In this document: positions 33,913 to 43,055 of the stretch, one piece after another
How the letters are laid out: each line of letters starts with the position of its first letter
Position numbering within the stretch: position 1 is the stretch's first letter
From: JAHEFU01 sp020440645
Lineage (GTDB): Bacteria; 4484-113; JAFGCY01
Length of the DNA stretch: 64,000 nucleotides
Direction: 5' to 3'
Assembly (NCBI GenBank): GCA_020440645.1
Contig: JAGRNR010000014.1
Span: 3,934 to 67,933, forward strand
Made by a program: the position numbers and the translations under genes
Notes under the pieces: generated by a model
What the model was told of the DNA's origin: nothing
What the model saw: the letters and a program-made list of their open reading frames with translations, nothing else
Databases searched by the model: none

Positions 33913-35001
33913 CTACTCCACCGGTGACATTTCCCGGAAGTGGTCCGGCTTGACCGCGTCAGGGTGCAGGGTGTTGTGGCGCTTCTCGGTGATCGTCAGG
34001 TCCGCCGGGCCGCCCGGGCCCTCGCTGTCCATGTGCACCACGCGTGCCCAGGGGCTGGCCTGGATCTGCTGCACCACGCCGTCGTAGACCGGCGCGCCGT
34101 ACTCCGCGCGTACCTCGTCGAGGTTCTCGAATTCATAGCCGAGCGCCTTCAGGCAGGCAGTGGCCTCCGCATCGGTGCAGGCCTTGCCGTGCCACTTGAA
34201 GATGTCCTCGTACTCCGGCACGCCCTTCATCATCGTGGTGTGGAAGATCAGCGCCTTCGGGCTGCCCTCCTGCTTGCGGGCCCAGCTCCAGGCCGCGTTG
34301 ATCGCGTCCAGGTCATGCCCGTCCACGTTCTGCACCAGCCAGTGGCAGGCCTCCAGCTTCCTGTCCAGCGGGTCGAGGCGCTTCACGTCCTTCACGCGGC
34401 CGTCGATCTGGATATCGTTGTAGTCGCAGCTCATCACCAGGTTGTCCGTGCCACGGTGCCCTGCGTGCATGATCGCTTCCCAGATCTGCCCTTCCTGCAT
34501 CTCGCCGTCGCCGACGTTGCAGTAGACGAACTGCTCGCCCTTGCCCTCGAGCTTCTTCCCAAGCGCCATGCCATGCGCGACGCTGAGGCCCTGCCCAAGC
34601 GAGCCGGTGCCGATCTCAATGCCCGGTAGCTTGATATGGTTCGGATGGCCCTGCAGGCGGCTCGGGGTGGAGCGGAAGGTCAGAAGGTAGCCCGGGCTGA
34701 AGAAGCCGCGGCGTGACAGCAGGCTGTACTGCAGCGCGCTGACGTGGCCGTTTGAGATCACGAACTTGTCGCGGTCCGGCCAGTAGGGCTCATGGGGGCG
34801 GATGCGCATGTGGTTGAACAGCAGCGCCGCGGTGTAGTCGGCCATGCTGAACGGCCCGCCGGTATGGCCGCTGTTGGCGGCATTGGTCATCATCACCGCG
34901 TCCTTACGCAGCGTGCGCGCGACCTCCCTGAGCTCATCGTTGCCCAGATTGAGCGTGTCGGCCTTAAGGCTGCGTTCGCGGATTTCGGCGTGTGAAAGCA
35001 C
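33913..35001 (-). CDS. Transketolase, N-terminal (thiamine diphosphate-binding) subunit
   Basis: A 362-aa protein starting at GTG 35001. It carries the diphosphate/Mg2+-binding signature GDGEMQEGQIWEAIMHAGHR followed by the metal-binding Asn in CDYNDIQIDG, plus ANSGHTGGPFSMADYTAALLF and ISNGHVSALQYSLLSRRGFF. It is the usual partner of a separate C-terminal subunit (30283-31287). In most genomes the halves are adjacent; here about 2.6 kb with two unrelated genes and three repeat loci lies between them. A -10 TATAAT (35031-35036, minus) and GGGGTGA upstream of the start support its own expression. Confidence 0.93.
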   Translation of the reverse strand: MLSHAEIRERSLKADTLNLGNDELREVARTLRKDAVMMTNAANSGHTGGPFSMADYTAALLFNHMRIRPHEPYWPDRDKFVISNGHVSALQYSLLSRRGFFSPGYLLTFRSTPSRLQGHPNHIKLPGIEIGTGSLGQGLSVAHGMALGKKLEGKGEQFVYCNVGDGEMQEGQIWEAIMHAGHRGTDNLVMSCDYNDIQIDGRVKDVKRLDPLDRKLEACHWLVQNVDGHDLDAINAAWSWARKQEGSPKALIFHTTMMKGVPEYEDIFKWHGKACTDAEATACLKALGYEFENLDEVRAEYGAPVYDGVVQQIQASPWARVVHMDSEGPGGPADLTITEKRHNTLHPDAVKPDHFREMSPVE

Positions 35002-35030
35002 GGGGTCACCCCAATGGTTTAGATGAGCCG

Positions 35031-35036
35031 ATTATA
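35031..35036 (-). promoter_or_regulatory. -10 box of the transketolase N gene
   Basis: Perfect TATAAT on the minus strand, 29 nt upstream of the GTG start; no clear -35 element. Confidence 0.45.
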
Positions 35037-35047
35037 GCGCTGGGAAA

Positions 35048-35093
35048 CAGGCAGGGAGCTGAAAGCAGATAGCAGATATCAGAGCTGCCTGCC
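35048..35093. repeat. Heptamer repeat, CAGATAG family
   Basis: Units CTGAAAG, CAGATAG, CAGATAT, CAGAGCT in 7-bp phase. They are flanked by short inverted ends, CAGGCAG on the left and CTGCCTG on the right. It lies between the divergent-facing ends of the transketolase N promoter and the downstream dockerin-like gene. Confidence 0.75.
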
Positions 35094-35142
35094 ATCGCCT
35101 GCATTGGCACCATACAACTCCCTGTTCGCGAAATTCCCTTAT

Positions 35143-38058
35143 TCAGGGGCCGAAAAGTAGAAATGCCGACGATGTATCGCCCGCATATAGCTGTCCCAGG
35201 TCGTTGAGTGCCAGGCCATTGGCATAGGAGAACCCAAACCCGGTGTATTCCCAGAGCTTCGATCCAGCGGCACTGTAGGCATAAACCGTCTGGTCGTTGA
35301 TCAGAAACAGCCTGTCTTGATTATCTATCAGGACAGTGCTGTAACCTCCACTTCCAAGATCCTCTGACCACAGCAGGTTGCCCGCGGTATCAAGTGCTGT
35401 CAGGCTGCCGCCGAAGGGAGCGAAGTATGCGTTACCCGCGGAATCAAGGGATATCCTCACACTTGATGAGCTGGTCGTTCCTGTGTCATAACTCCAGTTG
35501 TCGAGTCCATCCGGCGAGATTCTATAGGCCACACCATCAATATCCGTAAAGAAAGTGTTTCCCGATCCATCGCAACTGACGCCGTTGCGCACCAAGCCGC
35601 TTCCAGCATCAAACATATCGACGAGGCTTCCATCCGCAGCAATGATATAGCGGATACCGAATTGCGTCACGGCATGGATCCTAGCCGGACCAGTGGTCTC
35701 CTGCACCGCGCTGCTGCCATTGACAACATCGGAAAGCATGAAATCCCACCTGAAATCACCGGCAGGACTGATGCTGGTCAATACGCAATCGGCAGCCCCA
35801 TTACGCAATACGTAGAGATTTCCGGCTGCATCCCTTGAAGGCGCACCCGTCAGGCGAGAATTGAAGTTGTACTCCCAGACAAGTTCGCCTGCCGGATCAT
35901 AACAAACCAGGCTATGCTCGGTGTTGAATGGGTTCTGCTCCAGCATGTGGACAATATCACCATTGTCAAGAATCAGCGGGCTGCCCTTTGGCACGTACCC
36001 CGGCCAGTCCTTGCTCCAGCTCACGTTGCCAAAACGATCACAGGCCAGCACGACATCGTTCGTGGCTGTGTAGAAGCTGCTGTCAACGGCGAATGCTGGC
36101 GGGTTCCTGAAGTTTGCTGTCCTACCGATATCCCAGATTATCTCCCCGGCCTCATCCACACGCTGCAGTCGATCCAGTCCCTGAGTGTAGAGGTTGTTGT
36201 TTTCATCGGTGGCCCCCCGGGCAGACATTACAACATCGGAATTGAGCCAGTTGCTGCCCACAACATCCGGGATGGTACTCTTGATACCCTCAAAGGCACT
36301 GCTCCACCAAACTCTGCCGTTGTCCGCCACGAGAACCGGCACATGCACATCGCCTGGTGATCCGAAACGCTGATGCAGACTACCGTCCTCACTGAATCCG
36401 ACAACCACATCCCCCTCATCACCTGCAGTGCCAAACCAGATGTTGCCGTCTCCAGCTATTGTCAGTTTCGTATTCGGGAAGTCGTAGAACATTTGAGGAG
36501 GGAAATCATCCTTGTGTATCACGTTGGTCAGGTATGTCCAGTAGTCACTGCCATCACTGTGGAATGCGATGAGAAGCCAAGGGAAAGTCAGGTGATCTTC
36601 AGGCATGGACAAGACAATCGGCACATCATCCTTGCCATTCACCAGGCTGCCCGTGACCATACTGCTGATCCCGTCCACTATGCGGCGGCTCCACTGTTCA
36701 ATGCCGGTGGAGTCAACTGCCACGAGGTCCATGTCATAAACTCCGCCACTTAAGGTCGTTTTGAGGAAATAGATGTTGCCGTTTCCGACAGTGGCACTGC
36801 TCACTACGCTGCTCTCTCCGCCACCTATTCTCCATTCTTCATTTCCAGACTCATCGATCAGCACCAATTCCCCGCTGCTGATGTCCAGCATGATGACATC
36901 ATCCGCCATCGTGGCTTCAAAGTCCGCCAATTCAGCATCTACTGCCCTTTGCCAGAGGACCTCGCCATTGCTGGAAATCCGGTAGAGCTGCCTTCCAGTC
37001 GTGTGCAGCACCATACTGTTGTCAGACAGCAAGGTAAACGAGGGCTCATGCAAAAGGCCGCCTGGGGATGAGTTTTTGCCATCCACCGCCGTACTCCACT
37101 GTATCTCTCCGTCCCTGCTAACACAGTTCACAAATCCATTGCTGCTTGTGCTGTAAAGTCTGCCATCACTACCCATCCCAAACTGGCCGAACTGGCTGAG
37201 CATCGAGCCGTGGAAAACAGCTTGCGGTGAATCTGGCGCAGCGATGTCGATCCGTGATCCGGCACTACCTCCTCCCCCGGGGCCGTTGAATTGCCCGGGA
37301 CTGGGATCCGGTTCAATGGCAACAAGGTTCACGACATTGCTGTCAGCACCCAGATCACGTGCTGCACCGATGCCAGAAAACGGCTGAACCATGTAGTATC
37401 CGCTTGGCGCCTGCGGAATGTCGAGGGTGACCTCCTTCAGGCCTCCACCGGCGGGCGTGACACCGGACGCAAATGAGATTTCCTGCAGTTCCGAAAAGTT
37501 AGCCTGATCAATCGCGTACTGCATTACATAGCCCGATATACTGTTGCCGAAATTGATTCCAATCGGCGTGATGTCGGCAATCGTAACCTGTCCATTGCCA
37601 TCGCCGTCCGCCAGCCTGGCCTTTTCCCAGTCAGCATCGGAACTTGACTTGCCGAGGTGAATGCCAACAGGCGTAATGTCAGCAACGTTCACTTCACCGT
37701 TCTGGTCATAGTCCCCATTGTTGCGCAGGCTCCATTTGAAGGTTGTGCCCGCCACGGACAAGTCGCTGACGGCTCCGGCTGCCCCGCCAGGCGCTGCGCT
37801 GACGTAACGAGTGATTCCCTGCTCATCCAGGACGCGCTGCAACTCCCGCAGCAGAAGCTCAGCGGTATCAGGGTCCATACCGGCCGGGGGACTGTACTCA
37901 GACAGCAACAAATGAGCAGTCGGTCCTACTGCAGGCAATGGTTCATTGATGGGATTGGAGCTGCGGTTGGAGCCGCAGGATGCCACCATAAGCAATGTAA
38001 GAACAAGCAATAATCCGAGACTGATCATAACAAATCCAGTCAGCAGTAGCTGTCGCAA
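35143..38058 (-). CDS. Dockerin-like/PQQ-type beta-propeller lipoprotein (paralog 1)
   Basis: An exported lipoprotein of about 971 aa. I place the start at TTG 38058 because it gives an Arg before the hydrophobic signal up to lipobox MVASC; ATG 38028 would give 961 aa with no charged n-region, and upstream codons lie in a repeat. An N-terminal module (SEYSPPAGMDPDTAELLLRE..LDEQGITRYVS) leads to two EF-hand/dockerin-like loops, DYDQNGEVNVAD and DGDGNGQVTIAD, each followed by ITPxGI. From about residue 270 repeated W-containing strands (GEIQWSTAVDG, GEVLWQRAVD, GNVSWSKDW, GELVWEYNFNS, GNLLWSEDLG, GSKLWEYTG) indicate a PQQ-like beta-propeller. Probably binds ligand or scaffolds at the cell surface; no enzyme residues identified. 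Confidence 0.85.
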   Translation of the reverse strand: MRQLLLTGFVMISLGLLLVLTLLMVASCGSNRSSNPINEPLPAVGPTAHLLLSEYSPPAGMDPDTAELLLRELQRVLDEQGITRYVSAAPGGAAGAVSDLSVAGTTFKWSLRNNGDYDQNGEVNVADITPVGIHLGKSSSDADWEKARLADGDGNGQVTIADITPIGINFGNSISGYVMQYAIDQANFSELQEISFASGVTPAGGGLKEVTLDIPQAPSGYYMVQPFSGIGAARDLGADSNVVNLVAIEPDPSPGQFNGPGGGGSAGSRIDIAAPDSPQAVFHGSMLSQFGQFGMGSDGRLYSTSSNGFVNCVSRDGEIQWSTAVDGKNSSPGGLLHEPSFTLLSDNSMVLHTTGRQLYRISSNGEVLWQRAVDAELADFEATMADDVIMLDISSGELVLIDESGNEEWRIGGGESSVVSSATVGNGNIYFLKTTLSGGVYDMDLVAVDSTGIEQWSRRIVDGISSMVTGSLVNGKDDVPIVLSMPEDHLTFPWLLIAFHSDGSDYWTYLTNVIHKDDFPPQMFYDFPNTKLTIAGDGNIWFGTAGDEGDVVVGFSEDGSLHQRFGSPGDVHVPVLVADNGRVWWSSAFEGIKSTIPDVVGSNWLNSDVVMSARGATDENNNLYTQGLDRLQRVDEAGEIIWDIGRTANFRNPPAFAVDSSFYTATNDVVLACDRFGNVSWSKDWPGYVPKGSPLILDNGDIVHMLEQNPFNTEHSLVCYDPAGELVWEYNFNSRLTGAPSRDAAGNLYVLRNGAADCVLTSISPAGDFRWDFMLSDVVNGSSAVQETTGPARIHAVTQFGIRYIIAADGSLVDMFDAGSGLVRNGVSCDGSGNTFFTDIDGVAYRISPDGLDNWSYDTGTTSSSSVRISLDSAGNAYFAPFGGSLTALDTAGNLLWSEDLGSGGYSTVLIDNQDRLFLINDQTVYAYSAAGSKLWEYTGFGFSYANGLALNDLGQLYAGDTSSAFLLFGP

Positions 38059-38119
38059 TGATTGGATGCGAAGCAGTATTCTAGCCTTATACGCAAATCC
38101 CGTGGGAATGAAAGAGTAT

Positions 38120-38219
38120 AGCTGAAAGCAGATAGCAGGGATCAGACTCGGCACTTCGATCCTTCTGCGGCAGTTCACCTGTCCGAGTCTGCTCCCTGCT
38201 CGCTGCTTTCTGTTCTCTG
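38120..38219. repeat. Heptamer locus, CTGAAAG/CTGCTTT family, inverted
   Basis: Left half GCTGAAAG, CAGATAG, CAGGGAT, CAGACTCGG. Right half CCGAGTCTG, CTCCCTG, CTCGCTG, CTTTCTG, TTCTCTG ends at the TAA stop of the gene at 38220. CAGACTCGG (38143-38151) and CCGAGTCTG (38183-38191) are exact complements. The same GACTCG core recurs at 51827 and 55291. Confidence 0.85.
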
Positions 38220-39992
38220 TTACGGTGCATACACGGCCCAGACCAGCTTGGTCTGGGTCCGGACTTCCTCGCCATTGCCGGCTGACAGGCTGAACAGCTG
38301 CGCAAGGGCCGGTTGGCCATCAAGCAGCATGAAGCTGGTCAGGCCCGCCGGATAATCCGGCAGCACGCCATCGATCTGCCAGTCCGCAGGGTCATTGCCA
38401 GGCATTGCGCTGCTCCAGTGGCTCAGCACCATTAGCTGGCCATCGAGCGCAGTGGATGCCTGCGGACTGCCATGCAGGAAGTGCAGCTCAGCCCCGCTGC
38501 CCGCCAGGCCCAGCAGCGGGTCCTGCCCCAGCCCGAGCATGTCGTAACTGCTGTATTTCCAGGACTCGAACAGCTGCGGATCGCCATCGAGGAATTCAGC
38601 CGTCCAGAAGCGCAGGCTGCCATCCTGCGCCGGATGCCCGTCCACGCAAGCCAGCAGCGGATGCCCGTTCAGTTCAGCGGTGTACATCGCCGAGTCCCGC
38701 CCTTCGCCGAGCGTCAGGTGGACCCAGTCGTCCGAGGTACTCGGGAATGACGAGATGCTGCTGGCAACGCGGAACTCCCGCAGGTCGTTGCCGAGATCAA
38801 CGCAGTAGCCGAAGGCCGGGCCGCCATTGATGCTGATCGGCGGCGTCGTCCCGGATGTGCCGGGGATGTCCGGCAGGTCCAGGTAGACGTCGCACACTGC
38901 CCAGGACAGGTCATCGGGACTTGATTTGAATGCATACAGCAGGGTGTGGAAGTTGTCACTGGGAGAGCTGCTGACCTGCATTGTGATTGCCGGCCCGCTG
39001 TCCAGCCGGCCCAGCCGGGGGTTGACAAGCCTGGGTGCGCCCATGAAAGCCTCGTTGCTGAAGGTTTCGTGCGGGTCACCGGCATAGTGCCAGACGAGTG
39101 TGGGCACTGCTGGGTTGCCAAAGGGCACGACATTGATGATACCGAAGCCACCGTCGAAGTCCGCCATGTCCAGGCCCTCCGCACCGAAGAACTGCCCCTC
39201 AAGCGAAAGCAGCTCCCAGTCCGGCAGGGCGGCGCCGTTGGCAGTGTTGCTGATTGCCAGCCGCACGCTTTCAGCCCCGGCGGCATCCCGTGTGGCAAAC
39301 ACGATCGCCGGCCGGCCGCCTATGATGCGCGCCTGCAGCGCCAGTGCGCCGTCAAAGGCGCTGCCGACATCACTTGCCGATTCCAGCTCCACGAAGCGCC
39401 AGCCGCTGGCGGGCCGGGTTGCCAGCTCGAAGTGGTCAAGCACCGGCTGTCCGCCACCCGTCGCCACGATGAAGGCCAGCAGCACATTCCCTGCGGGAGT
39501 TGTATAGCTTGCGCTGTCCGGCCATTCCAGCGCATCCTGCGGATTATCCGCAGCGCGCCATTCCCAGCGATTGTCAGCCGGAAGGCCGATGCCAATAAAG
39601 CAGGACCCGGCCGCCGGTGTTATGCCCCAGTCCATCACCAGCTCAAGCGGTCCGCTGTCAGCCAGCGGCACGCGGTACACGGCCCACGCGAAATGCTGCG
39701 GAGCTGCTTCGCCGGAAGCTGGCGGCAGGAATCGGATGCCCTCGCCGTCCGTTGCCAGGTTGCCCTGTGGCAGCTCCATGCCCAGCCGCGCCCCCGCGAT
39801 GAAGCCCAGGCTGTCGGATGCCACGCGCTCGATCAGCACGCCGGGGGCCGGGAGGTCGGCCGGTGTACCCGGAGCGCTGGGAAGATCCGTTGGCAGCGAT
39901 GCTGACTGCGCGCTCACGCGGCTGCAGGAACAGTTCACTGCACAGGCCAGCCAGCCTGCCAGCAGCAGGCACGAAAGGGAAAACGGACGCAT
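38220..39992 (-). CDS. Secreted/lipo-protein related to the about 1,085-residue paralogs
   Basis: A 590-aa exported protein from ATG 39992 (GAGGA 8 nt upstream). The signal reads RPFSLSCLLLAGWLACAVNCSC, with a possible lipobox at one of several Cys residues. The body shares themes with the long paralogs at 45-55 kb: an early PGVLIERVASDS..GFIAGARLGMEL segment, a GSCFIGIGLPADNRWEWR strand set matching their FHIGV..YASGRWEW segment, and repeated phrases of the RLAISNTANGAALPDWELLS and HLTLGEGRDSAMYTAELNG kind, suggesting a beta-propeller. Function unknown. The stop codon directly abuts a heptamer repeat. Confidence 0.7.
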   Translation of the reverse strand: MRPFSLSCLLLAGWLACAVNCSCSRVSAQSASLPTDLPSAPGTPADLPAPGVLIERVASDSLGFIAGARLGMELPQGNLATDGEGIRFLPPASGEAAPQHFAWAVYRVPLADSGPLELVMDWGITPAAGSCFIGIGLPADNRWEWRAADNPQDALEWPDSASYTTPAGNVLLAFIVATGGGQPVLDHFELATRPASGWRFVELESASDVGSAFDGALALQARIIGGRPAIVFATRDAAGAESVRLAISNTANGAALPDWELLSLEGQFFGAEGLDMADFDGGFGIINVVPFGNPAVPTLVWHYAGDPHETFSNEAFMGAPRLVNPRLGRLDSGPAITMQVSSSPSDNFHTLLYAFKSSPDDLSWAVCDVYLDLPDIPGTSGTTPPISINGGPAFGYCVDLGNDLREFRVASSISSFPSTSDDWVHLTLGEGRDSAMYTAELNGHPLLACVDGHPAQDGSLRFWTAEFLDGDPQLFESWKYSSYDMLGLGQDPLLGLAGSGAELHFLHGSPQASTALDGQLMVLSHWSSAMPGNDPADWQIDGVLPDYPAGLTSFMLLDGQPALAQLFSLSAGNGEEVRTQTKLVWAVYAP

Positions 39993-40103
39993 GTTCGAAT
40001 CCTCAATCGCAGAGTAAGAAATACTACGTCCTGCAACTCGCAAAGCAGGCATTGTGAAGATTGATCATGCGAAATGGCTTTCCGATCACGGACTGCCTGC
40101 CCA

Positions 40104-42950
40104 CTACTGGATGTAGATCAGCGTGCCTTCCTTCTGCATCACGAACACCCGGCCATCCGGGTCAATTGCCGGGCGGCACTGCCAGGCCATGTCATTCGGC
40201 CAGCTCCACAGCTCATTGCCGGCACTGTCCAGGCATAAGGTGCGCCCGTTGCCGACCTCACCCGCCGTCACCACCAGCGGGTCATTCGCATTGCCGAAGT
40301 AGATCCGCCCGGCGCTGTCCACGCAGACCGCCGAGAAGATCGGGGAGGGGTAGCTGAGCGCCCAGCGCTGCGAGCCGTCGTCATTCAGCGAGTACAGCTT
40401 CTTGTCCGTGCAGCCGAACACCACCCCGCCGTCCGCGCCGACCGCCAGTTCGCCGAATCCGAGCGATCCGGCCAGCGGGAAGCTCCATTTCAGGTTGCCA
40501 TCCGGCTTCACCACCGTGATGTTACCCGCGTAGTCATCGAACACCGCGCTGCCGTCCGGCTGCACAGAGACCCCTGAGGTATCCAGGCTGAGCAGCGGGT
40601 CGGCCACGGCATAGCTCCACAGCAGGCTGCCCATGTCATCCAGCGCCACCAGACGGTCCCGCAGGCGGGCGTACAGCAGCGGCGGGTCGCTGCCAGTCCA
40701 GACAGCCATGTGCGTCGGGCCGGCGAAGGTGTAGAAGCGCGCCGGCAGGGCTGCCGTGGTCCACAGTTCCGTACCGTCGCCGCCGATGCAGCTGATGTAG
40801 TCGTCGAAGCCGTCACTCCAGCCGTAGTAGAGCAGGCCGTTGCCCATTGCCAGCTGCGTGCTGAACCGGCCCAGCGGGCGGCGGTACCACAGCAGCGTAC
40901 CGTTGTCAGTGCAGCACAGCAGCGCCGGCCGGCCCTCATGCGTGCCGATGAAGGCGATGCGGTTGTCCGGCAGGATCCACGGGGTGGCGCTGTTGCTGGC
41001 GAAGGCCGGGTACACCGTGCCGAAGCTGCTGCCAACCGGCAGCACGGACAGCCCGCCGAAGCCGCTGACAACACGCCCGTCATCCGTGAAGCAGGGACTG
41101 CCGCTGGGCAGGCCGCTGCCGCCCGCGCCCCAGCGGAAGCTGCCATCTGGCGCAATGCTGAGCAGGCTGCCGTTGTAGTAGCCGTAGAAGTTGCCAAGCT
41201 GGTCAACTGCGGCCTCGAACAGGTTTCCGATGCCTGCGTATTCCCAGTCAGCCACAGCAGGCGGGACGAGGGAATGGATCACGGCGTCGCCGGTCTGCCA
41301 GGCCAGCCGTCCGTCGGCCCCGAGCGCAGTGCTGCCCTGTACCTGGTTGCCCTCCGCGGAGAATAGTTCCAGCCCGTTGCCATCGAACAGCCGCACATGG
41401 TCCGGGCTGTCGCCGAAGGTGCCGTAGCTGGCCTGGCCGAGGGCATTAACCTTGACCGTGCCGTTCAGGCTCTCCACCGGTCCTTCCCATGCCACGCCGC
41501 CAGCGGAGTTGAGCGCCACCAGCCTGTCCGCGCTCACGAGCAGCCGGCCGGCGCTGTCTGCGTTGAGGTAGCTGCTCACGTAGTAGTCATTAATGTCAAT
41601 CGATGCCACGCCGGGGACCGTGTAGCTCCACAGGAAGCTGCCCGCGTCGTCAACCGCACTGACCCGCACATCGCTCGGCACCGGCAGCTGGTTGAGATAG
41701 GGCTGGCCGGTATAGCTCAGCACGCAGAATGCGCCGGGGATCGCGAAGCACAGGCCGAAGTCCCGCCCCGGCTCACTGTAGTTCCACAGCTCGCTGCCGG
41801 AGCTGTCCAGCCTGCGCAGCGTGGCCCCACCGCCTTCCACATACAGCGCGCCACCACCCGGCACCGGGCGGATGTCCCGCACCCTGGTCCCCAGGTTCAG
41901 GCGCCAGTCCTCGCTGCCACCCGTGATCTGCATGATGTCGCCGTTGCGCATGGCGGCCAGCACGGTGTTGTCAGCCCCCAGCCGGTGGATCGCCGGCCAG
42001 TCGCCGGTGTCGATCCCCCAGATGTGGATCAGGTCCGGCGTGAAGCATTCCGCCAGCCCGTCCATCCCGAGCGTGTAGATGTTGCCATCGCTGCCGACAA
42101 GCGGTGCGCTGAAGCGGTCGGTGAATGTCATCCCGCTCTGGTTCGTGAACACAGCCGGGCCGGCCACCGGGCTGTAGCCGGTGTTGCCGGAATCCGCCCC
42201 GCTGCCATTCCAGTTGCCGGGACTGATCGGCCCGCCGCTCGGCACCAGTTCATACACGTTTCCGGGAATGCCCAGTTCCCGGCTGCTGCCGTCCTGCTGG
42301 TAGGGCACGGCGCGGTAGAAGCCGGATGGTGCACCGGGCTGCTCTAGTTCGAAGTACTTCCGTCCGCCACCGGCCGGCAGCAGCGCCGCGGCAATCGGCA
42401 GCTCACTGCGCAGGCTCCAGCCCGCGCTGCCATCGCTGCTGTACTGCAGCTCATAACCGTCCACCCGGTTGCCGAAGTTGACACCGAGCGGGGTGATGTC
42501 CGCCAGCGTGATGAACTCGTTGCCATCGCCGTCCGCCAGCAGCGCCCGGAACCAGTCCGAATCACTCGGGGTACGGTTGAGGAAGATCCCGATCGGGGTG
42601 ATGTCGGAAACATTCACCTCGCCGTTCTGGTCATAGTCCGCCGGGTTGTTGAAGGTCCAGCGGAAGGTATTGCCATCGAGCGCGAGGTCATGCACCGCTG
42701 CATTGGAGGTCTGCGGTGGCGCACTGGCCATCCGTGTGATGCCCTGCTCCGCCAGCACCCGTGAAAGTTCCTTGAGCAGCTCATCCGCCAGCTGCGCATC
42801 GATCCCCGCAGGTGCCACATACTGCGACAGCAGCTGCTCCACCGGCACGGACTGCCCAGCCTGCGGTTCAGGCGACTGTCCGCGGCCACCGCAGCCGCCC
42901 AATAGTGCGGCCAGCAGGGCCGCTCCCCAAAGCTTCACGCTCCACTTCAT
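40104..42950 (-). CDS. Dockerin-like/PQQ-type beta-propeller lipoprotein (paralog 2)
   Basis: A 948-aa lipoprotein (lipobox LLGGC, then GGRG), ATG 42950 with GAGGTG upstream. It has the same N-terminal module as paralog 1: SQYVAPAGIDAQLADELLKEL..LAEQGITRMAS, then DYDQNGEVNVSDITPIGIFL and DGDGNEFITLADITPLGVNFGN. Note the second loop has Glu-Phe where paralog 1 has Gly-Gln. The rest carries PQQ-type blades (GLAECFTPDLIHIWGIDTGD, SGSELWNYSEPG, AGGVAWEGPVES, NGTLLWYRRPLG, MGSLLWSYAVAD, GNLKWSFPLAG, GSQRWALSYPS). It probably arose by tandem duplication with the 35143 gene, with the 38220 gene between them. Confidence 0.87.
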   Translation of the reverse strand: MKWSVKLWGAALLAALLGGCGGRGQSPEPQAGQSVPVEQLLSQYVAPAGIDAQLADELLKELSRVLAEQGITRMASAPPQTSNAAVHDLALDGNTFRWTFNNPADYDQNGEVNVSDITPIGIFLNRTPSDSDWFRALLADGDGNEFITLADITPLGVNFGNRVDGYELQYSSDGSAGWSLRSELPIAAALLPAGGGRKYFELEQPGAPSGFYRAVPYQQDGSSRELGIPGNVYELVPSGGPISPGNWNGSGADSGNTGYSPVAGPAVFTNQSGMTFTDRFSAPLVGSDGNIYTLGMDGLAECFTPDLIHIWGIDTGDWPAIHRLGADNTVLAAMRNGDIMQITGGSEDWRLNLGTRVRDIRPVPGGGALYVEGGGATLRRLDSSGSELWNYSEPGRDFGLCFAIPGAFCVLSYTGQPYLNQLPVPSDVRVSAVDDAGSFLWSYTVPGVASIDINDYYVSSYLNADSAGRLLVSADRLVALNSAGGVAWEGPVESLNGTVKVNALGQASYGTFGDSPDHVRLFDGNGLELFSAEGNQVQGSTALGADGRLAWQTGDAVIHSLVPPAVADWEYAGIGNLFEAAVDQLGNFYGYYNGSLLSIAPDGSFRWGAGGSGLPSGSPCFTDDGRVVSGFGGLSVLPVGSSFGTVYPAFASNSATPWILPDNRIAFIGTHEGRPALLCCTDNGTLLWYRRPLGRFSTQLAMGNGLLYYGWSDGFDDYISCIGGDGTELWTTAALPARFYTFAGPTHMAVWTGSDPPLLYARLRDRLVALDDMGSLLWSYAVADPLLSLDTSGVSVQPDGSAVFDDYAGNITVVKPDGNLKWSFPLAGSLGFGELAVGADGGVVFGCTDKKLYSLNDDGSQRWALSYPSPIFSAVCVDSAGRIYFGNANDPLVVTAGEVGNGRTLCLDSAGNELWSWPNDMAWQCRPAIDPDGRVFVMQKEGTLIYIQ

Positions 42951-43055
42951 CTGCACACCTCGTTGTGGCTGCACATGGGCTCACCGCAGCCGGGAAACCT
43001 TCATATATATTAAGGTGAGTCGCCCCAGTGCGGCGGGATCGGGAGGAAATGGAAG

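Noticed and set aside
38087..38323. 78-aa minus-strand ORF overlapping the end of the 38220 gene
   Set aside because: The translation comes from heptamer repeats and overlaps a real gene in another frame.
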